Assembly (NCBI GenBank): GCA_004172935.1
Contig: SDZD01000057.1
Span: 1 to 40,169 of the forward strand
Length of the DNA: 40,169 bases
Direction: 5' to 3'
Source of the DNA: a bacterium
GTDB taxonomy: Bacteria; Armatimonadota; Abditibacteriia; Abditibacteriales; Abditibacteriaceae
Below are positions 17,085 to 25,234 of this stretch, piece by piece. The position numbers and the translations under genes are program-made. Positions within the stretch are counted from its first letter, which is position 1. The number at the start of each line of letters is the position of its first letter. The notes below the pieces were generated by a model, which searched no databases, was not told the origin of the DNA, and saw only the letters and a program-made list of their open reading frames with translations.

Positions 17085-17951
17085 TCAAATCGCGATGAAA
17101 CGATTCTGGTAAGTCACCGCGCCACCGCGCGCAATCGAAATAAGCGTCCAACCTTGAGGTTGCTTATCACGTGGCAAACCAAAAGAGACAGGCGGCGCAG
17201 TGATGAACTGCATTTGGTCGTTCTCGTTGAACAGAGGATAGTGCAAGTGACCAGAGAACACCCCACGAACCCGCGCGCGTTTCAACAAGGCTAAAAGTCG
17301 GGCACGCGGCGCAGGTTCGATGTTCCAGTAAGGGTCGGACGCCTCATCAGGAGACTTCAGGTACGGCGGATAATGCGTCAGCAAATGCGTCCCAAATGGT
17401 GCTTCAACAGGTTTTTCTAACGCTTTTTCCAAAAACTCCCACTGCTGCGCCTCACGTTCGAGGCCACTGCCTAATATCGAGGCATTGATTCCCACGATAC
17501 GCGCACCACTTGACTGGTCGACCCAGAAAGATGGACCAAAGTCTTTTTCAAAACGCGCGACACGCTCAGCAGAAAGGCCACTTTTCTGCCCTTCGACCAG
17601 TTTGGCACCAATATCATGGTTACCAGGAACAAACAATTTCCTGCCCACAAGACGCTCGGACTGTGCCTTGAAATCGACAATCGTATCCGGCTTTCCGCTT
17701 TCCGTCAGGTCGCCGCCCAGAAGAATAAGATCAACTTTTTGGGTATTGACATCCTCTATAACCGCGTCGAAACGTGGCGCGAAAAGCGGCATATCGTTTT
17801 TCGTTTCGCGATTGGTATGGGTATCACAAATCAAAGCGACACGAAGCATCTGTTCATCTTGTTGAGCCAATGAAAGGCGCGAAGTTAACATAGTGGCGGC
17901 ACCAACGCCAGCACTCCTCACAAGAAATTGGCGGCGAGACAGTGCTATCAT
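17085..17951 (-). CDS. Second Tat-exported metallophosphoesterase
   Basis: A 288-residue predicted exported phosphoesterase. It starts MIALSRRQFLVRSAG, a near-ideal twin-arginine motif, with probable cleavage after LSLAQQ. Metal-binding motifs are ICDTHTN, LGGDLTESG, VPGNHDIG, LLTHYPPY and FSGHLHYP. The first motif is DTHTN in place of the common DxHx form and keeps Asp and His. The ATG at 17951 shares its first base with the TGA stop of the upstream pilin-like gene, so the two are translationally coupled; a longer start at 17963 is less likely. The substrate is unknown. The tight coupling to a pilin-like gene implies a joint role at the cell surface. Confidence 0.9.
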   Translation of the reverse strand: MIALSRRQFLVRSAGVGAATMLTSRLSLAQQDEQMLRVALICDTHTNRETKNDMPLFAPRFDAVIEDVNTQKVDLILLGGDLTESGKPDTIVDFKAQSERLVGRKLFVPGNHDIGAKLVEGQKSGLSAERVARFEKDFGPSFWVDQSSGARIVGINASILGSGLEREAQQWEFLEKALEKPVEAPFGTHLLTHYPPYLKSPDEASDPYWNIEPAPRARLLALLKRARVRGVFSGHLHYPLFNENDQMQFITAPPVSFGLPRDKQPQGWTLISIARGGAVTYQNRFIAI

Positions 17952-18673
17952 CAAAGCCCCCAACGACCATACAGGTCGATAGGATGATTATCAGCAGTTT
18001 CTTGCCGGATGAATATATCTCGCTTCAACCACTTCGCATGGCCATCTACGAATACAGCGTTAGAGCCATCCAAATGGCGTGGCGAGACTCCCGCCGTGGT
18101 TTGCAAATAGGCTGTACAGGCCGTTTGTGCGGTTGGCGGCGCTTGTCCCACGGGATCATAAACACGCAAAAATCCTTCTGTAAAACCATTACATCCTGCA
18201 TTTCGTGAAGCCGAACCAACATAAGCCCCTTCCGTGTCGGCATACATCAAAACTTCCGTAGAACGCGAAAACTCGGCGAGGTGATGGCTGTTAGTGTTGC
18301 TAATGATGCCAAAGTTAGCTCCATAAGTCGAAGCACTAGCTGATGGAGTTGTTACCGAACGCTCATAAGAGGGGCAAAACCACGTCATACGACTCTTGAT
18401 ATAAGGGTCAATGAGCGTAGGCCAATAAATGGTTGGACCGGTCGTCGAGTACAACGGTAAACGGTCATCGTAATCCTGCGTGTACATCGCCGTCGCAATT
18501 CCCATCTGCTTCAGGTTGGATAGGCAACTCGATTTGCGCGCTTGCTCACGGGCACGAGCGAACACAGGGAACAGGATAGACGCGAGAATCGCAATAATTG
18601 CGATCACAACAAGCAGTTCTATTAATGTAAAAGCTAGATGCGATTTTCTTGTACGTACAATTGGTTCTGGCAT
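17951..18673 (-). CDS. Prepilin-like protein, translationally coupled to the phosphoesterase
   Basis: A 240-residue pilin-like exported protein. The N-terminus MPEPIVRTRKSHLA/FTLIE has a basic leader and a prepilin peptidase site with Ala at -1, then the hydrophobic helix and ILFPVFARAREQARKSSC. The C-terminal half ends SPRHLDGSNAVFVDGHAKWL. An in-frame TTG start at 18778 would overlap the regulator gene and add 35 hydrophobic residues, so ATG 18673 is preferred. It lies 82 bases after the regulator gene and overlaps the phosphoesterase start by one base (TGATG). It is a paralogue of the 16296-17066 and 38279-39034 proteins. Confidence 0.9.
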   Translation of the reverse strand: MPEPIVRTRKSHLAFTLIELLVVIAIIAILASILFPVFARAREQARKSSCLSNLKQMGIATAMYTQDYDDRLPLYSTTGPTIYWPTLIDPYIKSRMTWFCPSYERSVTTPSASASTYGANFGIISNTNSHHLAEFSRSTEVLMYADTEGAYVGSASRNAGCNGFTEGFLRVYDPVGQAPPTAQTACTAYLQTTAGVSPRHLDGSNAVFVDGHAKWLKRDIFIRQETADNHPIDLYGRWGL

Positions 18674-18755
18674 ATCAGGTTGGCTTACAACGGCCACTTT
18701 GTTTAATGGGAAAACTTTAAGTAAATATAAAGACCGAGTTAAAACCCTATACAAA

Positions 18756-19862
18756 TCAACCAGAAGGAACAGGCACAAGGGGATCGAAAACTTGAGGAGT
18801 CACGCGAGTAATTTCAGGGAGCAATGAGCCGTTTCGCAACGCTGCCGTGATACGCTGTCCAGCTAAAACCCCCATTTGATGCGGTTGCTGCACGATACGC
18901 AACACAGGCGCAGGAAGCGGCAGGAATTGGGGTGGGCAGTCGTTAAAGGCGACGATTTCCAGGTCGCCTGGCACCTCAACACCAATTTGAGCGCACGCTT
19001 CGAGAGCGGCAGCCATGTATGCATCTTGAAGACAGAAAATAGCTGTTGGTGGGTTCGGCTTGTGCAAGAGTGAAAATATCGCATCATGCACCTCTCGAAC
19101 GAGTTGAGGGTAATAAACATCCTGCGTGACAGTGAACGTCGTGAAAAAGCGCACCAGCTCCTCTGGATTTTCTTCGCCTACCTCGCGTAAAGCATCCTGA
19201 TGGCCTCGGAGACGCTCCTGAACCGAAGAAACCTGCGGACGAAGATCACTCAAAAACGCGATGCGACGGTGCCCACGCGATGTCAGCAAGCGCAGCGCCT
19301 GGAGAGTAGCCCCATAATTGTCGCTTACAATCGCGTCTACTTCGATACCCTCAGGAACGCGATCAAGACATAACAAAGGGATGTCTTCTGCAATCAGGCT
19401 CTGCAAAAGCGCATTATTTTCGACCATGGATGAGGGCATACACACGATGGCATCCGCCTCATTTCGCATTTTTTCGAGGAAATATGCTTCCTTAGCTGGC
19501 TCTTCTCCCGTATCGCATAAAAGCAAACCGTAATCGGATGAGAGTCCTTCACGGAGTCCACTGAGATAAGGTGCCGTTGGAAAATTGCTGATGTAGTAGC
19601 ACAAAACCGCGACATTATTAGTGCGTGGCCGCGAAGGATGAGCGACAACGGTTCCGACTCGCCGCTTCCGGACAACAAGCCCGCGCCCCTGCAATTCTGT
19701 CATCGCCTTGTTGGCCGTCATTCGACTGACCGAGTAATCCAGAGACAATTGCACCTCGGAAGGTAGAGGCATTCCAGGTTTGAGGTCTCCACTCTGAATG
19801 GCGTTTTCTATTTCTCCAACGATCTCTCGCCAACGTGGGGTCGAATGTGCTTTTTCGTTCAT
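18756..19862 (-). CDS. GntR-family regulator with LacI-type ligand-binding domain
   Basis: A 368-residue DNA-binding regulator. The N-terminal winged helix (about 1-75) is of the GntR type: LKPGMPLPSEVQLSLDYSVS followed by RMTANKAMTELQGRGLVVRK. The rest (about 80-368) is a Peripla_BP_3 / LacI-like sugar-binding domain, with CLDRVPEGIEVDAIVSDNYG and RGHRRIAFLSD as hallmarks. This architecture, as in AraR, normally senses a sugar and represses its neighbours. It heads the run of pilin-like and phosphoesterase genes, pointing to a carbohydrate-linked surface or scavenging system. A 7-bp inverted repeat sits directly before its start and may be its own operator. A 46-codon frame derived from the phosphatase gene ends eight bases before the ATG. 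Confidence 0.92.
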   Translation of the reverse strand: MNEKAHSTPRWREIVGEIENAIQSGDLKPGMPLPSEVQLSLDYSVSRMTANKAMTELQGRGLVVRKRRVGTVVAHPSRPRTNNVAVLCYYISNFPTAPYLSGLREGLSSDYGLLLCDTGEEPAKEAYFLEKMRNEADAIVCMPSSMVENNALLQSLIAEDIPLLCLDRVPEGIEVDAIVSDNYGATLQALRLLTSRGHRRIAFLSDLRPQVSSVQERLRGHQDALREVGEENPEELVRFFTTFTVTQDVYYPQLVREVHDAIFSLLHKPNPPTAIFCLQDAYMAAALEACAQIGVEVPGDLEIVAFNDCPPQFLPLPAPVLRIVQQPHQMGVLAGQRITAALRNGSLLPEITRVTPQVFDPLVPVPSG

Positions 19863-19883
19863 TAACTCTTTACCATAGAGTTA
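19863..19883 (-). promoter_or_regulatory. Inverted repeat at the GntR-type regulator start; possible autoregulatory operator
   Basis: TAACTCT (19863-19869) and AGAGTTA (19877-19883) are exact inverse copies seven bases apart. The site abuts the regulator ATG and covers its ribosome-binding region, so bound protein would block transcription or translation. The stop codon of the small upstream frame lies within it. I found no second full copy before the pilin-like gene at 18673. Confidence 0.5.
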
Positions 19884-19945
19884 TATCACCCACTGCCACC
19901 TCGCATGTTATGTGCGGATTACCCGAATAGAAGAACTCCCTTTTT

Positions 19946-20027
19946 GCCTCATGCACCATCTGTAGGAAAATTGCCTCAGCCATCGGCAACACAAACAAAA
20001 CGCGAATCATGCTCTAAGTGAAAGGCA
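19946..20027 (-). pseudogene. Fragment of a low-molecular-weight phosphotyrosine phosphatase gene
   Basis: Positions 19946-20027 align with 14872-14974: the same start codon (CAT at 20008-20010 against 14955-14957), the same leader (GCTCTAAGT) and the same codons up to about residue 22, with scattered substitutions. Twenty-one bases are missing. The copy reads MIRVLFVLPMAEAIFLQMV against MIRVLFVCLGNICRSPMAEA in the intact protein, so the deletion removes the catalytic CX5R loop but keeps the frame. The frame then runs on through unrelated sequence to a TAA at 19870-19872 (46 codons). It is either a decayed duplicate or a leader peptide reused in front of the regulator gene. Confidence 0.8.
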
Positions 20028-20230
20028 TCAGGCAGCTTTACATTCTCAACTCAATGTGCCCAAATACAAGCGTGAGACCTGAGTAATTGGTAAGGTATCC
20101 GCTTCGGGCGTCAGATTTGTTCTGCACAAAACTTTATGAGACTCGCTTCGCGTTTGGCGAGGATGAGTAAATTAAGGGCGCTCGAAAACGCGCAGAGTAG
20201 GAAAATGCCCGTTTTGGGGCACATAAGACA
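20028..20230. other. Intergenic region between divergent regulator and histidine kinase genes
   Basis: No gene is seen here. TGCCC and GGGCA form a short stem at 20207-20222 about nine bases before the histidine kinase start. I could not assign a promoter with confidence. Confidence 0.35.
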
Positions 20231-21553
20231 ATGATGCTGTGGTTAGGGTGGGTAACAGCAATGATGCTGGCGCTGATGCTGGGCGCGTTAGGAGCAGCTA
20301 AAGCGCGACGCGACCGATGGCGGGCCGATCTCGCGTCGGCTTACGCGGCGCGTAACGACGCGGCGGTCACGCAATTGGCCGCGCGCTTTGGCCCCGATGA
20401 AGAACTTTTGTGGCGCCGCTTGCTAACGGCACGGAGCGCCGCCGAAGAAGGCGCGCTCGAAGAAGCGCGCTCACGTCGCGATCTGGAAGATGTGCTTGCC
20501 GCTCTTCAGGACGCCGTTTTAGTAGTAGACGGCGAGGGCCGTCTGCGCTTCCTGAACGCCTCGGCGCTACGTCTCTTCGACCTGCGCATCGAGGACGTGT
20601 TGGGCGCCAACCTCGTCGAAGCCCTGCCCTCGTTTGGCCTCGATAGTGCCATGCGCGCGGCTCTTCGCAACGGCCAATCGAGCGAACACGAGATGCAGCT
20701 CTACTCGCCGCGTTTGCGAGAGGTCTTCCTGCGCGTCGCGCCGGTGTTTTCTGGTGCGGGCGCCCGCACCGGAGCCGTCGCCATCGTACAGGACTTGACC
20801 GAACTGCGTCGCCTCGAACGGGTACGCCGCGATTTCGTCTCCAACGCCTCGCATGAGCTACGCACCCCGATAGCCACGGTGCGCGCCCTCGCCGAAACGC
20901 TGCAAAGCGCCGATGGCGACCCCAACGCCAGCGAACGCTTTCTGCCCCCGCTCATCAGCGAAGCCGAGCGCCTGTCGCGCCTCGTCTCCGACCTGCTCGA
21001 TCTGGCGCGCGCCGAAGACGCTCCGACCTCGCCGTTTTCTGCAGTCAGCCTGCGTCTCATCGCCGCCAACGCCGTTGCCCGCTTAAACGACAAGGCCGAG
21101 CGCCGCGAAATCACCGTCGAGTGGAATGAAAACGGCCCCAACCCCATCATCGAAGGCGATGCAGCGGCACTTGAGCAAGTCGCCTTCAACTTGCTCGACA
21201 ACGCCCTCTCCTACACCCCTTCCGGTGGTAAGGTAACCCTTGAAGTCGGCACCGAAGACGACTCAGCCTACCTCAAAGTCGCCGATAATGGCATCGGCAT
21301 TCCCGCCGATGACTTGCCGCGCGTCTTCGAGCGCTTCTATCGTGTCGATAAGGCCCGCTCACGCGCCGAAGGCGGCACTGGCTTAGGGTTAGCCATCGTC
21401 AAACACATCGTCGAAACGCACGGTGGACATGTCGAAGTCGATTCCACCGTCGCCCCGCCGCTCAACGGAACCGCCAGCACGACTAACGCGCTCGTTTCCA
21501 GCGGCACTCGCTTCATGGTGCATCTGCCCCTATCCGCCGATCAGGAAAATTGA
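20231..21553 (+). CDS. PAS-containing sensor histidine kinase, PhoR/WalK-like
   Basis: A 440-residue membrane sensor kinase. One hydrophobic segment (about 3-22) anchors it, followed by a charged linker and a PAS domain (about 88-190, LQDAVLVVDGEGRLRFLNAS). The HisKA box is SNASHELRTPIATVRALAET with the phosphorylated His208. The HATPase domain has the N box NLLDNALSYTPSGG, the G1 box VADNGIGIP, the F box FERFYRVD and the G2 box GGTGLGLAIVKH. There is no periplasmic sensor loop, so signals are likely sensed by the PAS domain or the membrane. No response regulator gene is adjacent on this strand, so it is an orphan in this window. Confidence 0.93.
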   Translation: MMLWLGWVTAMMLALMLGALGAAKARRDRWRADLASAYAARNDAAVTQLAARFGPDEELLWRRLLTARSAAEEGALEEARSRRDLEDVLAALQDAVLVVDGEGRLRFLNASALRLFDLRIEDVLGANLVEALPSFGLDSAMRAALRNGQSSEHEMQLYSPRLREVFLRVAPVFSGAGARTGAVAIVQDLTELRRLERVRRDFVSNASHELRTPIATVRALAETLQSADGDPNASERFLPPLISEAERLSRLVSDLLDLARAEDAPTSPFSAVSLRLIAANAVARLNDKAERREITVEWNENGPNPIIEGDAAALEQVAFNLLDNALSYTPSGGKVTLEVGTEDDSAYLKVADNGIGIPADDLPRVFERFYRVDKARSRAEGGTGLGLAIVKHIVETHGGHVEVDSTVAPPLNGTASTTNALVSSGTRFMVHLPLSADQEN

Positions 21554-21569
21554 AGCACGCCGCTTTTCA

Positions 21570-21920
21570 TCAATAGTGCGATTTCAACTTGACCGAAAAA
21601 GGAATCGGCCAGTTGTTGTCAATCGAAACCTTGCCCCGCAAAGTCAACGGATTCGGCGGACTGAAACTGGAATTAATTTCCGGTATGAGTCGCCATTTGC
21701 TTTCTTGTTCCGGGAAACTTCCATTACATTCTCCCGTCCACCCCGATGAAAACTTCCCGCTATAATCAGGCGTAACTCTCCCCTTCCCATCAACCAGTTC
21801 GACATCCGAAACCAACACCAAAGTTCGAGAGCCATCACTTCTCACCTGATCATGACGCAAATGAAGGATAACTTCGGTAAATTGGCTCGTTGTCACGATA
21901 CGAACACCTGCCGGAGACAT
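21570..21920 (-). CDS. Hypothetical protein of 116 residues
   Basis: Not recognised. The protein contains alternating hydrophobic and polar strands (TLVLVSDVELVDGKGRV, PLTLRGKVSIDNNWPIPFSV) that suggest a small beta-rich fold, and no signal peptide is visible from the ATG at 21920. The frame remains open upstream with no good start and no Shine-Dalgarno on this strand, so this could be the end of a broken longer gene. It converges with the histidine kinase gene, 16 bases apart. Codon use looks ordinary for the window. Confidence 0.45.
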   Translation of the reverse strand: MSPAGVRIVTTSQFTEVILHLRHDQVRSDGSRTLVLVSDVELVDGKGRVTPDYSGKFSSGWTGECNGSFPEQESKWRLIPEINSSFSPPNPLTLRGKVSIDNNWPIPFSVKLKSHY

Positions 21921-22092
21921 TAAAGGGCACGAGGAGGAGCAGTTCTTTGAATCGAAAGCGAGGTTTCACGGAAGGGGATAGTCTGACGGACGCACAATCG
22001 CAACTTCTCTTCACAAAAACGTCAGCGAATGCTGTCTCTTCGCAAAGCAACGGCAAGAGGCAGTTTCAATAGGTGGCCCTTCATTACAAAAT
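21921..22092. other. Intergenic region without recognised feature
   Basis: Short frames on both strands here show no family resemblance. GAGGAGGAG at about 21931-21939 on the plus strand looks like a ribosome-binding site but leads to no convincing frame. Confidence 0.35.
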
Positions 22093-23127
22093 ATGGGCGT
22101 GCCTTTTCCCCGCGACACAATTGTTCCTCCAGCACACCGCGACCGATTAAAAATCTGCACAGTCACGACCCTGTTTCTGCTGCCCTTGCTGTGGGCGTGG
22201 GAGCTACTCTTCGCCGAAAACGGCTCTCTATCCGCGCTCGCGCTCTACCTGCCGCAGCACTTTTACCTCGTTCTCCCAACCCTCCTTCTCACAATCGCTC
22301 TCATCAAGCGACGCCCACGTTTGGCCCTGCTCAGTTTGCTCTCGCTCGCCTTCTGCCTATTGTTCCCGCTCGGCTGGCATCTGCACCTGCCCTCATCATC
22401 GAACCCCTCTACCGTTCGCCTCGTCAGCTTCAACATTCAGCGCGGCGAGGGCGATGAACCCTTCGTGGAAAGGACTCTGCATTCGCTTCGCCCCGACATC
22501 ATCTGTCTCCAGGAAACCGGCCTTTCCACCGATTTGCAGCTCAACGCCATTGGCCGCCATGTCGCCCTCGGCTTCCCCGGTTGGAACGCGCGTTACGCGG
22601 GCGATGTCACCACGCTCTCCCGTTTCCCGATTCTCTCCGAACGCATTCACCCATTGCCCGGCACACGTCGCACGCTCGAAACCGTGCTGCAAACGCGCAG
22701 CGGCCCGTTGCGCGTGCTTAATACCCACGTCTCCACTCACTTCAAAGGCGACCGCACCCCAACTTCCAAACTCGACCGCCTTGTCCTCCTCTACGAAACC
22801 GCTCATCCCTCGGCGCAAGTGCGCCTCCAACAACTGCCGCTCCTACTCAGTGCTGTCCAATCGGGCGACGCGCGCACACCGCTCGTTCTCACAGGCGATT
22901 TCAATAGTCCCCCACGCGGCTATTTTTATAGCGGCCTGAGACGCGAACTCGACGACGCCTTCTCACACGCGGGCAACGGGTTGGGGCTTACCTTTCCCTC
23001 CCGCTTCCCCCTGATGCGCATCGACTATGTGCTGACGCGCGGCGTCCGCGCAAAACGCGCCTTCGTAGGCGCTCCCGGCGGCTCCGACCACCGCCCCTTA
23101 ATCACCGACCTTGAGGTATTCTCTTGA
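22093..23127 (+). CDS. Membrane-anchored endonuclease/exonuclease/phosphatase family protein (copy 1)
   Basis: A 344-residue protein with three predicted membrane segments (about 22-41, 45-71 and 77-97) followed by a DNase I-like EEP domain. Catalytic motifs in order: VSFNIQRGEG with Asn114, ICLQETG with the metal-binding Glu, LNTHVSTH, TGDFNSPPRG and GSDHRPL. The domain should face the periplasm after three segments if the N-terminus is inside, but the orientation is not certain. Family members cleave phosphodiesters or phosphomonoesters of nucleic acids, lipids or inositols. It overlaps its paralogue at 23124 by four bases (TTGA), which shows a two-gene operon. Confidence 0.88.
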   Translation: MGVPFPRDTIVPPAHRDRLKICTVTTLFLLPLLWAWELLFAENGSLSALALYLPQHFYLVLPTLLLTIALIKRRPRLALLSLLSLAFCLLFPLGWHLHLPSSSNPSTVRLVSFNIQRGEGDEPFVERTLHSLRPDIICLQETGLSTDLQLNAIGRHVALGFPGWNARYAGDVTTLSRFPILSERIHPLPGTRRTLETVLQTRSGPLRVLNTHVSTHFKGDRTPTSKLDRLVLLYETAHPSAQVRLQQLPLLLSAVQSGDARTPLVLTGDFNSPPRGYFYSGLRRELDDAFSHAGNGLGLTFPSRFPLMRIDYVLTRGVRAKRAFVGAPGGSDHRPLITDLEVFS

Positions 23128-24185
23128 AAACAACTCCCGACTTTCAGCCCAAACCGACCACCGCCTCCAGCCCTCAAAAGCGCCGTAGCCGCTTTGGCAA
23201 CTTACGCGGTTGGAGTCTATTCGCGGGTCTATCTCTGCCTGTACTGTGGCTCATCGAAAACCTCATCGGAGAACATACCGAGATTTCGGCTCTGCTTGCC
23301 TATTTCCCGCAGCATCCGTGGGGCATCATCCCCTTGCTGTGCTTTATTCTGTCCCTCATTCATAAACAGGCGCGCTTAGTTCTGTGGAATGGTGCCGCCC
23401 TGTTGTTCTGGGCGTGGGCGTTGCTGTGTGTGAAATGGCACCCTTTCGCCGCCACGACCAAATCGACGGTGCGCGTCGTGACCTATAACGTCGCCCTACG
23501 CGAATACTTCTCCTCACAACTCGCCGATGAAATCGCAAAACAAAACCCCGACATCGTCTGCCTTCAGGAATCGGTGCGCACCTATCCTCTCGAAGAAGCC
23601 GGGCGTAACAACGTTGGCAAAGCCATCAGCCGCCGCTTTCCTGGCTGGAACATTCGCACCGGGGGCGACACCTGCATCATGACGCGCTTTCCGATAAGTT
23701 CCAGCCGCGACCATCCACTCCGACTCACAAGGCGAACGCTCGATGTCACAGTCGAAACCCCACAAGGCCCGCTGCGTGTCCTGAGCACGCATATTTCCAC
23801 CGCCTTCGGGGGACAAGGCAAATTCGCCACCCTCTTCGGTCAACTGGTCGAACTGATTCCCAACGCACAAAAAGCTGCACAGGCTCGTCTCGACCAGATA
23901 AAACCACTGGATGACGCCCTCGACGCCGATCTCAGCACTCCTCTCGTCCTGTGTGGCGACTTCAACACGCCACCGCGCGGCATATTTTATCGCCACCTGG
24001 ATTCGCGTCTCGACGATGGCTTTGCTCAGGCGGGCAACGGTATGGGCCTCACTTTCCCCTCGCGCGCCCCCCTATTGCGTATCGACTACGTGTGGACACG
24101 CGGCGCCCACGTAAAATCCATAAAAGTCGGCGAACGGGGCGCCTCCGACCACCGCATGGTCATCGCCGACATAGCGGTCAAATAA
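23124..24185 (+). CDS. Membrane-anchored endonuclease/exonuclease/phosphatase family protein (copy 2)
   Basis: A 353-residue paralogue of the preceding protein with the same plan: a polar start, three hydrophobic segments (about 30-105; GWSLFAGLSLPVLWLIENL is the first) and an EEP domain with VVTYNVALRE, IVCLQESVR, LSTHISTAFGGQG, CGDFNTPPRG and ASDHRMV. The match extends through the membrane part (SALL.YFPQH against LALYLPQHF), so the pair arose by tandem duplication. It begins with TTG inside the stop of copy 1. The stop lies only five bases from the end of the converging homoserine kinase gene. Confidence 0.88.
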   Translation: MKTTPDFQPKPTTASSPQKRRSRFGNLRGWSLFAGLSLPVLWLIENLIGEHTEISALLAYFPQHPWGIIPLLCFILSLIHKQARLVLWNGAALLFWAWALLCVKWHPFAATTKSTVRVVTYNVALREYFSSQLADEIAKQNPDIVCLQESVRTYPLEEAGRNNVGKAISRRFPGWNIRTGGDTCIMTRFPISSSRDHPLRLTRRTLDVTVETPQGPLRVLSTHISTAFGGQGKFATLFGQLVELIPNAQKAAQARLDQIKPLDDALDADLSTPLVLCGDFNTPPRGIFYRHLDSRLDDGFAQAGNGMGLTFPSRAPLLRIDYVWTRGAHVKSIKVGERGASDHRMVIADIAVK

Positions 24186-24190
24186 CGCTG

Positions 24191-25147
24191 TTACAGCTCT
24201 TCCACCAATCGCGCTCCCCCGACAACTGTAACCTCAAGCGCTCGTCCCACCAACTCTTGCTGGCGCGCCACCGCTTCGATTCCGGTCACAAAAGCCGGGG
24301 CATCTGCCTCGGCGCCCAGCCAGAACAAAATCGTAGGCCCAGCACCCGATAGAGTGGTTCCCAACGCGCCCAATTGCCGAGCCGCTTCATTCAAAGCGTC
24401 CCATCCCGGCACCAGCGGCGCGCGATAATCCTGATGCACGCGGTCGCGCACCGACTCGGCCAATGCTTCCGAATCCCCCGTCGAAAGCGCCGCGACCAGC
24501 AAAGCCGTGCGCGATAAATTGAACACGCAATCAGCGCGCGAGTAGGTCGCGGGCAACGCGCCTCGCGCCTTTTCGGTCGAAAGCTCCACTTCGGGAATCC
24601 ACACCACGAAGCGCGGGTACTGGCTTACCTGTGGCGTCAACGCGAACGCCTTGCCATCTTCGCGAGTGGCACACACGCAAAAACTACCCTTCAATGCGGG
24701 CGCCACGTTGTCGGGATGCCCCTCAATGCGCGTTGCTAAATCGAGTAGCTGCGCATCCGACAGCGAAACCCCGCGATGGGCGCGCGCCCACTCGTTGGCC
24801 GCCACCAATCCCCCGACAATCGCCGCACTACTCGACCCTAGCCCACGCGCGAACGGCACCACGTTGCGCATCGAAATCGCGAATCCAGTGGGCGGCAAAC
24901 CTAATTCTTCCCATGCAGCGCGTGCGGCACGATGCGCCAGCGATGTGCTTTGCCCCTGCAAGGCCACTTCGCCTTCTCCCTCGGCGCGCAGTTCATCGGC
25001 CTCAGCGGGCCACAGTTCGAGACGGTTAAAAAGCGACAGCGCCACCCCCAGGCAATCGAAGCCGGGGCCACAATTGGCACTAGTCGCGGGCACTTCAACG
25101 ATAACCGAGGGCAAAGAAGCGCTCTCAGATGAATAAAAAAAAGACAT
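24191..25147 (-). CDS. thrB: Homoserine kinase
   Basis: Cytosolic GHMP-superfamily kinase that phosphorylates L-homoserine with ATP in threonine synthesis. The N-terminus carries VEVPATSANCGPGFDCLG, the ATP-binding GHMP motif is ARGLGSSSAAIVGGLVAA, and the C-terminal motif is LGTTLSGAGPTILFW. At 318 residues it is of normal length. In-frame starts exist at 25204, 25171 and 25147; 25147 gives the leader of about a dozen residues usual before the first conserved strand, but GGGGAA lies almost against it, so the choice is not firm. It stands alone with no other threonine gene nearby. Confidence 0.93.
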   Translation of the reverse strand: MSFFYSSESASLPSVIVEVPATSANCGPGFDCLGVALSLFNRLELWPAEADELRAEGEGEVALQGQSTSLAHRAARAAWEELGLPPTGFAISMRNVVPFARGLGSSSAAIVGGLVAANEWARAHRGVSLSDAQLLDLATRIEGHPDNVAPALKGSFCVCATREDGKAFALTPQVSQYPRFVVWIPEVELSTEKARGALPATYSRADCVFNLSRTALLVAALSTGDSEALAESVRDRVHQDYRAPLVPGWDALNEAARQLGALGTTLSGAGPTILFWLGAEADAPAFVTGIEAVARQQELVGRALEVTVVGGARLVEEL

Positions 25148-25234
25148 TTCCCCAAATTTTGACGGATTCATACCTGTTCTTGCACACCACAACGGAACAC
25201 GCAACTGAACAACGTGTCCAAAAGTTACTGTAGA

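Noticed and set aside
14872..20027. Phage or integrative-element attachment sites
   Set aside because: The duplicated segments are coding starts with a deletion, and no integrase or tRNA gene is near.
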